Shown here in pieces: positions 1 to 5,153 of a stretch of DNA of 6,832 nt. The position numbers and the translations under genes are program-made. The notes beneath the pieces are model-generated. The model did not search any database, had not been told where the DNA came from, and worked only from the letters and a program-made list of their open reading frames with translations. Position 1 is the stretch's first letter; every line of letters starts with the position of its first letter. Origin of the DNA: UBA7398 sp964597305 (lineage in GTDB: Bacteria; Actinomycetota; Actinomycetes; Nanopelagicales; Nanopelagicaceae); NCBI GenBank assembly GCA_964597305.1, contig CAZQWU010000050.1, forward strand, positions 1-6,832, given 5' to 3'.

Positions 1-182
1 GCAGCGATCTTTGTCAGAGTGTTCTTTGCAACGTGATACTTGGTGCCTTCACCAAGTGAACGACGTAGCTCTTTCATCGCAGTCACTGTTAGACCGCGAT
101 ACTCAGTCAGAACTGTTGCATCAGCTGATCGAAAATCTTCGACCAATTGCGCAACCGCTGCCGACTTGTCAGGGCGAGCCAT
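1..182 (-). CDS. rplJ: 50S ribosomal protein L10, N-terminal part (cut by window edge)
   Basis: The reverse strand from the ATG at 182 reads MARPDKSAAVAQLVEDFRSA and continues with an L10-type TEYRGLTV segment followed by LRRSLG and VAKNTLTKIA, the usual L10 N-terminal rRNA-binding region. Sixty full codons are visible; the family is about 165-180 residues, so roughly two thirds lies beyond base 1. L10 anchors the L7/L12 stalk on 23S rRNA and, in many bacteria, represses its own mRNA. Tandem AGG-type Shine-Dalgarno bases lie at about 190-197, 7-11 bases before the start. The gene follows rplA after a 212-base gap that carries a leader and attenuator described separately. rplL is expected next but is outside the window. 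The identity is secure. Confidence 0.95.
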   Translation of the reverse strand, partial: MARPDKSAAVAQLVEDFRSADATVLTEYRGLTVTAMKELRRSLGEGTKYHVAKNTLTKIA

Positions 183-230
183 CTGGCTACCTACCTTCTC
201 TCTTTTTTTCTTGTTCGTAACACTTCCACC

Positions 231-271
231 AGAAACAGAAAAACCTCGACGCATAAGTGCGTACGAGGTTT
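231..271 (-). terminator. Intrinsic terminator/attenuator in the rplJ leader
   Basis: In the minus-strand transcript, AAACCTCG (264-271) pairs perfectly with CGAGGTTT (241-248). An inner 5-bp stem (258-262 with 249-253, one bulged base at 263) closes a 4-base loop. A U-rich tail, GGUUUUUCUGUUUCU, follows on the 3' side. It sits about 50 bases before the rplJ start and inside the transcript, so attenuation fits better than an operon end. Its 5' arm is shared with an alternative hairpin (251-286), so both cannot form together. Confidence 0.75.
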
Positions 272-354
272 CGTACTTACCTATGCGGGCGGTCTTTCGA
301 CACTTAGCTACGTGTTCTCGCGAACTGACGTAGACCAGCAGTCTTTGGTGAGGT
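249..354 (-). promoter_or_regulatory. Ribosomal protein L10 leader RNA with anti-terminator helix
   Basis: The minus-strand transcript starts with CACCAAAGACUGCUGGUC, matching my recollection of the conserved 5' part of L10 leaders. It then forms a helical arm: GGU (334-336) with ACC (291-293), CUACGU (328-333) with ACGUAG (308-313), and GUUC-GCGA-GAAC (314-325) with a GNRA tetraloop. It continues GACCGCCCGCAUAGGU into a second arm, GCAUA (282-286)/UAUGC (251-255) and GUACGA (271-276)/UCGUAC (261-266). That second arm shares bases with the terminator at 231-271, giving a two-state switch. In L10-leader bacteria the L10-L12 complex binds this RNA and lowers rplJ-rplL expression. The leader class is recognised from pattern memory; the pairings are seen directly. 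Confidence 0.72.
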
Positions 355-359
355 GACGA

Positions 360-389
360 AGGCTAGGGCAATCGCCCTAGCTCCGTCAA
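360..389 (-). promoter_or_regulatory. Candidate rplJ promoter (TTGACG-18-TAGCCT)
   Basis: On the minus strand a TTGACG -35 box (384-389) is followed after 18 bases by TAGCCT (360-365), which fits the loose actinobacterial TANNNT -10 pattern. Initiation about 6 bases downstream would fall near the A at 354, exactly where the L10-leader consensus begins. It lies just after the rplA stop codon. The -10 box is weak against the full TATAAT consensus, so the position relative to the leader is the main support. Confidence 0.45.
362..381. repeat. Perfect 8-bp inverted repeat between rplA and rplJ
   Basis: GCTAGGGC (362-369) and GCCCTAGC (374-381) are perfect inverted copies around AATC. In the minus-strand RNA this makes an 8-bp stem with a 4-base loop, 13 bases after the rplA stop. 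No T-run follows on that strand, so it is not a standard intrinsic terminator. It fills most of the spacer of the candidate rplJ promoter and overlaps its -10 box. It could be an operator, or an mRNA 3'-end or pausing hairpin for rplA. Confidence 0.6.
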
Positions 390-394
390 AGTCG

Positions 395-1105
395 TTACTG
401 AATTGGCGCAGCGCCTTCACGAGCGATATTGGGATCAATAGCGATGCCAGGTCCCATCGTCGTCGATACAACTGACTTCTTGATAAAGCGTCCTTTGGAT
501 GAGGCTGGCTTTGAACGCATTACCTCTTCTACCGCTGCTGCATAATTTTCTGCGAGTTGTTCTGCCGTAAACGAAGACTTTCCAATAATGAAATGAAGAT
601 TGGAATTCTTATCAACACGGAATTCGATTTTTCCACCTTTGATATCAGAAACGGCTTTGGCAACATCAGTTGTCACAGTTCCAGTCTTGGGGTTTGGCAT
701 TAATCCACGTGGTCCAAGCACTTTACCGAGTCGACCAACTTTGCCCATTAAATCTGGCGTCGCTACAACAGCGTCATAATCGAGTCGACCGTTAGAAACT
801 TCTGTAATCAATTCGTCGCCGCCAACAATATCGGCGCCCGCAGCGCGAGCTTCTTCGGCTTTATCAGCGTTGGCAAAAACGAGAACACGGGCAGTCTTAC
901 CTGTTCCATGTGGCAAATTCACTGTTGAACGAACAGCTTGATCTGCTTTTTTAGGATCAACTCCAAGGCAGAGCGCAACTTCAACAGACGCGTCATACTT
1001 AACAACGTTTGTTTCTTTTACTAATTGCATTGCCGGAAGTGGTGTGTAGAGCTGGTCAGCGTTAATTTTCGCTGCCGCTGCCTTGTACTTCTTACTGCGC
1101 TTCAT
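395..1105 (-). CDS. rplA: 50S ribosomal protein L1
   Basis: This 236-residue protein is of normal L1 length. It begins MKRSKKYKAAAAKI, and the L1 signature lies at residues 121-143 (GKVGRLGKVLGPRGLMPNPK, then TGTV). L1 binds 23S rRNA at the mobile L1 stalk beside the ribosomal E site, and in many bacteria it also binds its own mRNA. I chose the ATG at 1105 because AAGGAG (1111-1116) lies 5 bases upstream and homologues start with MKRSK. An in-frame ATG eight codons further upstream would place the Shine-Dalgarno inside the gene. rplA follows rplK after 109 bases filled with hairpins, and it ends in TAA 13 bases before an inverted repeat. No residue looks aberrant. Confidence 0.97.
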   Translation of the reverse strand: MKRSKKYKAAAAKINADQLYTPLPAMQLVKETNVVKYDASVEVALCLGVDPKKADQAVRSTVNLPHGTGKTARVLVFANADKAEEARAAGADIVGGDELITEVSNGRLDYDAVVATPDLMGKVGRLGKVLGPRGLMPNPKTGTVTTDVAKAVSDIKGGKIEFRVDKNSNLHFIIGKSSFTAEQLAENYAAAVEEVMRSKPASSKGRFIKKSVVSTTMGPGIAIDPNIAREGAAPIQ

Positions 1106-1144
1106 TTCTTCTCCTTCAATTTCTCTCACCGAGGTGAGCGAGGT

Positions 1145-1176
1145 GTGGTGATAACGGACCAGCGTGGTCCTCCCAC
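1145..1176 (-). promoter_or_regulatory. Candidate L1-binding autoregulatory RNA site upstream of rplA
   Basis: In the transcript, GUGG (1173-1176) pairs with CCAC (1145-1148). GGACCA (1165-1170) pairs with UGGUCC (1156-1161) around a CGC loop. The two helices are joined by an asymmetric internal loop, with GA on the short side and GUUAUCA on the long side. Two helices with such an asymmetric loop are the known architecture of L1 targets in rRNA and in mRNA. A further small hairpin (CUCACC/GGUGAG type, 1125-1138) lies between it and the rplA Shine-Dalgarno. Assignment to L1 is an inference from shape and position. Confidence 0.5.
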
Positions 1177-1201
1177 TTCAAAACGGAGTCTCCGTTTTGA
1201 A
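1177..1201 (-). other. Perfect 11-bp hairpin just after rplK
   Basis: TTCAAAACGGA (1177-1187) and TCCGTTTTGAA (1191-1201) are perfect inverted copies around GTC, 13 bases after the rplK stop codon. On the minus-strand RNA the stem's 3' arm contains UUUU but no U-run follows, so efficient termination is not expected. It directly precedes the candidate L1 site. It may pause polymerase, guard the rplK mRNA end, or mark an RNA processing point. Confidence 0.6.
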
Positions 1202-1214
1202 AATTACTTAGGTG

Positions 1215-1646
1215 TTACTTATTAACAATAATTCCCATCGATCGAGCAGTTCCTGCGATGATGTTCGCGCCTGCTTGAACATCATTAGCATTGAGATCTG
1301 CCTTCTTGAGCGTTGCGATTTCTTCGCATTGTTTCCACGTAATTGAACCCACTTTATCTTTGTGTGGAACAGATGAACCTTTTTCCAAACCAGCCGCTTT
1401 CAGAATTAATCGCGATGCTGGTGGAGTCTTGGTAACAAATGTAAATGAACGATCTTCAAACACGGTGATCTCAACAGGAATGATCTGACCTTTTTGGCTT
1501 TCCGTTGCAGCGTTGTACGCCTTAACGAAGTCCATGATGTTCACGCCATGCTGACCGAGGGCAGGACCAACTGGTGGTGCAGGTGTTGCTGCGCCAGCCT
1601 GAATCTGCAACTTAATCAGTGCTTGGACTTTCTTCTTTGGTGCCAT
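1215..1646 (-). CDS. rplK: 50S ribosomal protein L11
   Basis: The product is 143 residues, standard for L11. It carries MAPKKKVQALIKLQIQAGAA at the start and the proline-rich PPVGPALGQHGVNIMDF (24-40) of the N-terminal domain, which contacts L10, GTPase factors and thiopeptide antibiotics. The rRNA-binding C-terminal domain ends NIIAGTARSMGI. L11 forms the GTPase-associated centre with 23S rRNA and is needed for stringent-factor activation on stalled ribosomes. AAGGA lies about 8 bases before the ATG at 1646. nusG ends 39 bases upstream and rplA follows, the usual bacterial order. Identity is certain; nothing in the sequence is unusual. Confidence 0.98.
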   Translation of the reverse strand: MAPKKKVQALIKLQIQAGAATPAPPVGPALGQHGVNIMDFVKAYNAATESQKGQIIPVEITVFEDRSFTFVTKTPPASRLILKAAGLEKGSSVPHKDKVGSITWKQCEEIATLKKADLNANDVQAGANIIAGTARSMGIIVNK

Positions 1647-1685
1647 GGGTCTATTCCTTTTCTTCTCTTGTTCTTAAATCTTCGG

Positions 1686-2387
1686 TTAGATCTTCTGTAC
1701 TTGGTGGAATGAAAGCTCGACCGGCGTCTCGCGACCAAAAATAGAAACGAGGACTTTGAGTTTTGCTTGCTCCGGCATGATTTCCGAGATGGTTGCTGGC
1801 AACGTAGCAAATGGACCATCCATCACAGTCACCGATTCACCAACAGTGAAATCAACAACTTTGATCTCTTTCTTGATTGTTGCCTTCAATTCACGAGGCA
1901 TCAACATTTTCTCTGCTTCCGATAACGGAAGTGGACTTGGGTGATGTGAATTGCCGACGAAACCAGTAACACCAGGAGTATTTCGGACGCAAGACCACGA
2001 TTCATCATTGAGATCCATCCGGACTAACACGTACCCTGGATAAATATTGCGTTTTACTTGCTTACGTTGACCATTCTTAATTTCAGTTACTTCTTCCTCA
2101 GGAACTTCAATCTGGAAAATAAAATCTTCCATATTCATTGAAGTAATTCGGTTCGCCAAATTTCCCTTAACTCGTTTTTCATATCCGGCGTAAGAGTGAA
2201 TGACATACCAATCGCCTGGTGCGCGACGAAGTTCATCGCGAAACGCTGCGAGCTCTGGACTGATATTTTCTTCAACCTCAGTTTCTTCGACCTCTTCAAC
2301 CACGTCATCTACTGCCACATCATCTGCTACCACGGCATTTACTACATCGTCAGTGATTTCTTGTGAATCCAAAATGTCTTCAGTCAT
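1686..2387 (-). CDS. nusG: Transcription termination/antitermination factor NusG
   Basis: This 233-residue NusG has three parts. An acidic, valine- and glutamate-rich extension covers residues 1-45. The NGN domain, about 59-148, contains WYVIHSYAGYEKRVKGNL and IYPGYVLVRM. The KOW domain, about 180-233, contains VGESVTVMDGPFA and ends VELSFHQVQKI. NusG binds RNA polymerase across its cleft and links it to Rho or the ribosome. Acidic N-terminal extensions are common in actinobacterial NusG. The start at 2387 is set by a strong GGAGG (2394-2398) 6 bases upstream. The ORF stays open for 28 more codons, but that overlaps secE and has no homologous character. The Shine-Dalgarno overlaps the secE stop codon (TAGGAGG), suggesting translational coupling. 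Confidence 0.97.
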   Translation of the reverse strand: MTEDILDSQEITDDVVNAVVADDVAVDDVVEEVEETEVEENISPELAAFRDELRRAPGDWYVIHSYAGYEKRVKGNLANRITSMNMEDFIFQIEVPEEEVTEIKNGQRKQVKRNIYPGYVLVRMDLNDESWSCVRNTPGVTGFVGNSHHPSPLPLSEAEKMLMPRELKATIKKEIKVVDFTVGESVTVMDGPFATLPATISEIMPEQAKLKVLVSIFGRETPVELSFHQVQKI

Positions 2388-2397
2388 CTCTCTCCTC

Positions 2398-2619
2398 CTA
2401 ACCGAATATCCAGAAAACGATTTTTGCCAATACCAGATCAAAAATTGAAACGACCGCGATAATAAAACCAACGAAGACGAGCACGACAGCGGTGTACGTT
2501 GTTAATTGATTTTGTGTAGGCCAAACGACTTTGCGAAGTTCATTGACCACTTGACGATAGAACAGGCTGATGCGACCGAAGACGCCACGCGCTTCTTCAG
2601 TTGAGTGTTGTTCACTCAT
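2398..2619 (-). CDS. secE: Preprotein translocase subunit SecE
   Basis: A 73-residue single-span SecE, the short form typical of Gram-positive bacteria. Residues 12-32 form the cytoplasmic amphipathic helix (VFGRISLFYRQVVNELRKV). VWPT at 32-35 is the conserved hinge, and residues about 42-70 form one transmembrane helix (YTAVVLVFVGFIIAVVSIF and onwards). SecE clamps SecY in the membrane translocon. A GAAGGGA-type Shine-Dalgarno precedes the ATG at 2619. The gene lies between tRNA-Trp and nusG, as in other actinobacteria, and its TAG stop is part of the nusG ribosome-binding site 10 bases from the nusG start. Confidence 0.97.
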   Translation of the reverse strand: MSEQHSTEEARGVFGRISLFYRQVVNELRKVVWPTQNQLTTYTAVVLVFVGFIIAVVSIFDLVLAKIVFWIFG

Positions 2620-2630
2620 TCTGCTTCCCT

Positions 2631-2650
2631 TCTATCTCGAATCTATCTCG
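2631..2650. repeat. Short direct repeat before secE
   Basis: TCTATCTCG occurs at 2631-2639 and again at 2642-2650, an 11-base period with a 2-base spacer, in the 71-base gap between tRNA-Trp and secE. In the transcript it reads CGAGAUAGA twice, just upstream of the secE Shine-Dalgarno. It may be chance or a trace of slippage; no function can be assigned. Confidence 0.5.
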
Positions 2651-2690
2651 TACTCTTTTTACTTCGTTACTTCATTCCAACAACAAAACG

Positions 2691-2764
2691 CAGGGCAGGA
2701 GGGACTTGAACCCCCAACCGCCGGTTTTGGAGACCGGAACTCTGGCCAATTGAGCTACTGCCCT
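2691..2764 (-). tRNA. trpT: tRNA-Trp (anticodon CCA)
   Basis: The minus strand folds into a full cloverleaf. A 7-bp acceptor pairs AGGGCAG (2758-2764) with CTGCCCT (2692-2698), with discriminator G at 2691. The D arm is GCTC/GAGT. The anticodon stem is CCGGT/ACCGG with loop CTCCAAA, giving CCA at 2728-2730. The T arm is GGGGG-TTCAAGT-CCCTC. No 3' CCA is encoded (CGT follows), so it must be added after transcription. A1-U72 and G73 agree with bacterial tRNA-Trp identity. Its place ahead of secE matches Mycobacterium and Streptomyces, and co-transcription with secE-nusG is likely because no terminator separates them. Confidence 0.97.
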
Positions 2765-2770
2765 TCGGGT

Positions 2771-2790
2771 GCTTTTGGACATGCAAAAGC
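2771..2790 (-). other. Hairpin in the tRNA-Trp 5' leader
   Basis: GCTTTTG (2771-2777) and CAAAAGC (2784-2790) form a perfect 7-bp stem with a 6-base loop, 7 bases before the mature tRNA 5' end. The overlapping ATGCAAAAGCAT (2781-2792) is a competing inverted repeat. The structure would lie in the pre-tRNA leader, upstream of the RNase P cleavage point. Confidence 0.5.
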
Positions 2791-2802
2791 ATGACCATTT
2801 TC

Positions 2803-2830
2803 ATAATTCAAATTGCTTCGAGTTATGCAA
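2803..2830 (-). promoter_or_regulatory. Candidate promoter for tRNA-Trp-secE-nusG
   Basis: On the minus strand TTGCAT (2825-2830, four of six bases of the -35 consensus) is followed after 16 bases by AATTAT (2803-2808, four of six bases of TATAAT). Transcription would begin near 2796, giving a leader of about 32 bases before the tRNA. A perfect palindrome abuts the -35 box. The boxes were read by eye and not scored. Confidence 0.4.
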
Positions 2831-2841
2831 GCGCCAGGCGC
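2831..2841. repeat. Perfect palindrome GCGCCAGGCGC in the divergent promoter region
   Basis: GCGCC-A-GGCGC is an 11-base perfect palindrome touching the candidate -35 box of the tRNA-Trp promoter. It lies 72 bases before the aspC start. It is GC-rich in an AT-leaning stretch, so an operator shared by the two divergent units is possible. No regulator can be named. Confidence 0.4.
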
Positions 2842-2883
2842 GGAAGTCTAGGTTAGAGAAGGCCATTTGGTCTAACTCGCTTC

Positions 2884-2904
2884 TCTGCCCCCCGTTCGGG
2901 CAGA
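2884..2904 (+). other. Structured aspC leader: hairpin next to an SD-less GTG start
   Basis: TCTGCCC (2884-2890) pairs perfectly with GGGCAGA (2898-2904), leaving 8 bases to the aspC GTG. Just upstream, AGAGAAG (2855-2861) can pair with CTTCTCT (2880-2886), or GTTAGA (2852-2857) with TCTAAC (2871-2876). These pairings compete with each other and with the first hairpin. No purine-rich ribosome-binding site is seen before the start. A simple leader and a translation switch are both possible. Confidence 0.45.
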
Positions 2905-2912
2905 CTGCGCGC

Positions 2913-4118
2913 GTGAGTAAACCGAGAATCTCCCGCAGAATTGCCAGCATTGCCGAGTCAGCAACCCTGGCGGTCGATGCAAAAGCAAAAGCCCTCAAAG
3001 CTGCTGGCCGACCCGTGATTGGTTTTGGTGCGGGCGAACCGGATTTTCCTACTCCTGATTACATCGTTAAAGCCGCAGCAGAAGCTACTGCGATCGTGGC
3101 AAATCATCGTTACACGCCGACTCCTGGTTTACCAGAAATGCGTGACGCTATCGTGAAAAAAACTTTACGCGATTCGCATTACACAATAACGGCAGATCAA
3201 GTTCTCGTTACCAATGGTGGAAAGCAATCGGTATACCAATCATTTGCTGCGATTGTTGATCCAGGTGATGAAGTACTGCTACCTGCACCATATTGGACGT
3301 CATATCCAGAGTGCATCAAATTAGCTGGTGGTGTTCCCGTTGAAGTATTTGCTGATGAAACGCAAGATTATTTAGTTTCGGTAGAGCAATTAGAAAAAGC
3401 GCGAACTGAAAAAACCAAAGTTTTACTTTTCTGTTCACCGTCAAATCCCACTGGTTCTGTGTATTCACCAGAACAGGTGAAAGCCATTGGTGAATGGGTA
3501 GTTCACCATGGAATTTGGGTTATTACTGATGAGATTTATGAACATCTTCTCTATGACGGTGCACAAGCTCCGTCGCTACCAGTTCTCGTTCCAGCGTTAG
3601 CCGATCACTGCATCATTCTTAATGGTGTTGCAAAAACATATGCAATGACTGGTTGGCGAGTTGGTTGGATGATTGGTCCAAAAGATGTCATTAAAGCGGC
3701 GACAAATCATCAATCCCATCTCTCATCCAACGTTTCAAATGTTTCACAACGAGCAGCGATTGCAGCGCTCAATGGAGATCTCTCGGCTGTCCACGCAATG
3801 GGTGAGGCCTTCAATCGACGACGCAAACTTATCGTCACATTGCTCAATGAGATTCCAGGTGTGCACTGCCCAACTCCTACCGGTGCTTTCTATGTTTATC
3901 CCTCCGTTAAAGGAGTTCTTGGAAAAGAAATTCGAGGCAAACGACCACAAACATCTGCGGAATTGGCAGCGCTAATTCTGGATGAAGTTGAGGTGGCAGT
4001 TGTTCCTGGTGAGGCGTTCGGCCCCTCTGGTTACCTGCGATTTTCTTATGCAACATCCGATGAGGATATTGTTGAAGGAGTTACTCGAATTAAGAATTTA
4101 CTTGCAGAAGCACGATAA
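2913..4118 (+). CDS. aspC: Aspartate aminotransferase-type PLP enzyme (class I)
   Basis: The 401-residue product is a fold-type I aminotransferase, subgroup I-gamma type, of normal length. FGAGEPDFPTP (38-48) is the substrate-binding N-terminal motif. SPSNPTG (175-181), DEIYEHLLYDG (206-216) and NGVAKTYAMTGWRVGW (237-252) are the PLP site, with Lys241 as the Schiff-base lysine and Asn178, Asp206 and Tyr209 as cofactor contacts. Arg376 in GYLRFSYA should bind the substrate carboxylate. It interconverts aspartate and oxaloacetate with glutamate/2-oxoglutarate; other substrates cannot be excluded. GTG at 2913 is chosen because homology starts at SKPRISRRIASIAESATLAV. The ORF is open back to ATG 2769, but the 48 extra residues look non-coding and overlap the tRNA promoter. 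It diverges from tRNA-Trp and converges on murB with no gap. Confidence 0.92.
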   Translation: MSKPRISRRIASIAESATLAVDAKAKALKAAGRPVIGFGAGEPDFPTPDYIVKAAAEATAIVANHRYTPTPGLPEMRDAIVKKTLRDSHYTITADQVLVTNGGKQSVYQSFAAIVDPGDEVLLPAPYWTSYPECIKLAGGVPVEVFADETQDYLVSVEQLEKARTEKTKVLLFCSPSNPTGSVYSPEQVKAIGEWVVHHGIWVITDEIYEHLLYDGAQAPSLPVLVPALADHCIILNGVAKTYAMTGWRVGWMIGPKDVIKAATNHQSHLSSNVSNVSQRAAIAALNGDLSAVHAMGEAFNRRRKLIVTLLNEIPGVHCPTPTGAFYVYPSVKGVLGKEIRGKRPQTSAELAALILDEVEVAVVPGEAFGPSGYLRFSYATSDEDIVEGVTRIKNLLAEAR

Positions 4119-5144
4119 CTAATCCAAACTCAAACCAATAAAATGAACCTCTGGTTCTAACGTAATACCGAAAACAGTTCGCACTTGAGCTCGTGCATTT
4201 CGAGCTAGTTCGGCTATATCCGATGCTTTTGCATTTCCACTATTAACTAGAGCAAGAACATGTTTTGTTGAAACTCGTGCACCTTCATGCGCCTCACCTT
4301 TTTTCACACCTGCTCGTTCCATCAACCACGCTGCTGAAGTTTTAATTCGCCCATCTGATTGTGGCCAACGAGGCGCATCGAGTGGAAGCTTCGACGCTTC
4401 ATCTTTCGTAAGAATCGGATTAACAAAAAACGATCCAGCCGACCACGAATCTGGATCCTTGTCATTGAGTAGCATCCCCTTGGCAGCGCGTAGCGCAAGA
4501 ACAGCGCGTCGAACATCATCAATTAAGACGCGATCCCCTAATTGAACACCAAGGTAGTTTGCTAACTCTTGATATTTGATGGGTAGCGACATCTCTCCTT
4601 TACGAAGTTGAAATGTGACGTCAAGAATGACATAACGATCTTTCTCTCTTTTAAAGACAGAGGTGCGGTAGCCAAATTCGCAATCGTGATTCGTAAAAGT
4701 TTTAACTCCACCAATTTTTCTATCCCACGTTCTGACTCGAGCAATGACTTCTGACACTTCATGGCCATACGCACCAATATTCTGGATAGGTGCGCCACCT
4801 ACCGTGCCTGGAATCCCACTCAATGTTTCTAGATCAGCAAATCCTTTACTAATAATCCATTGGACAAATTCGTCCCAATTCTCACCAGAATTAACCGTGA
4901 TCATTCCGCCGCTACATGCATCAAATTGATATGAATTTCCTTTTGTTTCTACTCTGATCACAGTTCCGTTAAATCCGTTATCGCCAATTAAAATGTTTGA
5001 GCCACCGCCGATAATTAAAACTGGTGTGTGGTGTGAGTCTGCAGTACGAACTGCGTCAATGAGTTCTTGCTCTGTGCGAGCATGGATAAATCGTTGAGCT
5101 GGTCCACCAACGCGAAGGCTGGTGTAACTCGATAAATTTTCCAT
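4119..5144 (-). CDS. murB: UDP-N-acetylenolpyruvoylglucosamine reductase (MurB)
   Basis: MurB is a cytoplasmic FAD enzyme that reduces UDP-GlcNAc-enolpyruvate with NADPH to UDP-MurNAc, the second committed step of peptidoglycan synthesis. At 341 residues it has the length of the E. coli enzyme. Visible motifs are YTSLRVGGPAQRF (7-19), the FAD-binding GGGSNILIG (46-54), SGIPGTVGGAPIQNIGAYG (109-127), YRTSVFK (159-165, with the substrate-binding arginine), SAGSFFVNP (235-243, Ser238 being the proton-donor serine) and LEPEVHFIG (329-337, carrying the catalytic glutamate). All key residues are present. The ATG at 5144 lies 9 bases after the upstream glycosyltransferase stop. The only Shine-Dalgarno-like AAGG (5157-5160) can pair with CCTT around that stop codon. 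Its TAG stop abuts the aspC TAA. Confidence 0.96.
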   Translation of the reverse strand: MENLSSYTSLRVGGPAQRFIHARTEQELIDAVRTADSHHTPVLIIGGGSNILIGDNGFNGTVIRVETKGNSYQFDACSGGMITVNSGENWDEFVQWIISKGFADLETLSGIPGTVGGAPIQNIGAYGHEVSEVIARVRTWDRKIGGVKTFTNHDCEFGYRTSVFKREKDRYVILDVTFQLRKGEMSLPIKYQELANYLGVQLGDRVLIDDVRRAVLALRAAKGMLLNDKDPDSWSAGSFFVNPILTKDEASKLPLDAPRWPQSDGRIKTSAAWLMERAGVKKGEAHEGARVSTKHVLALVNSGNAKASDIAELARNARAQVRTVFGITLEPEVHFIGLSLD

Positions 5145-5153
5145 GTCGGAAGG

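Noticed and set aside
40..356. Plus-strand open frames opposite rplJ and its leader
   Set aside because: They are antisense shadows of L10 and the structured leader; the compositions are not protein-like.
362..381. Intrinsic terminator after rplA
   Set aside because: The stem is perfect but no T-run follows on either strand; kept only as an inverted repeat.
1106..1129. Longer L1 start at 1129
   Set aside because: The added residues include the translated Shine-Dalgarno; L1 proteins start with MKRSK-like sequence.
2388..2471. Longer NusG start at 2471
   Set aside because: It would overlap secE in another frame, and a strong ribosome-binding site precedes 2387.
2570..2794. Plus-strand open frame across the tRNA
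   Set aside because: It covers the antisense of tRNA-Trp and of the secE 5' end, with no ribosome-binding site or recognisable protein.
2769..2912. A 48-residue N-terminal extension of the aminotransferase from ATG 2769
   Set aside because: It overlaps the tRNA-Trp promoter region and hairpins, its residues do not resemble any aminotransferase N-terminus, and homology begins at the GTG at 2913.
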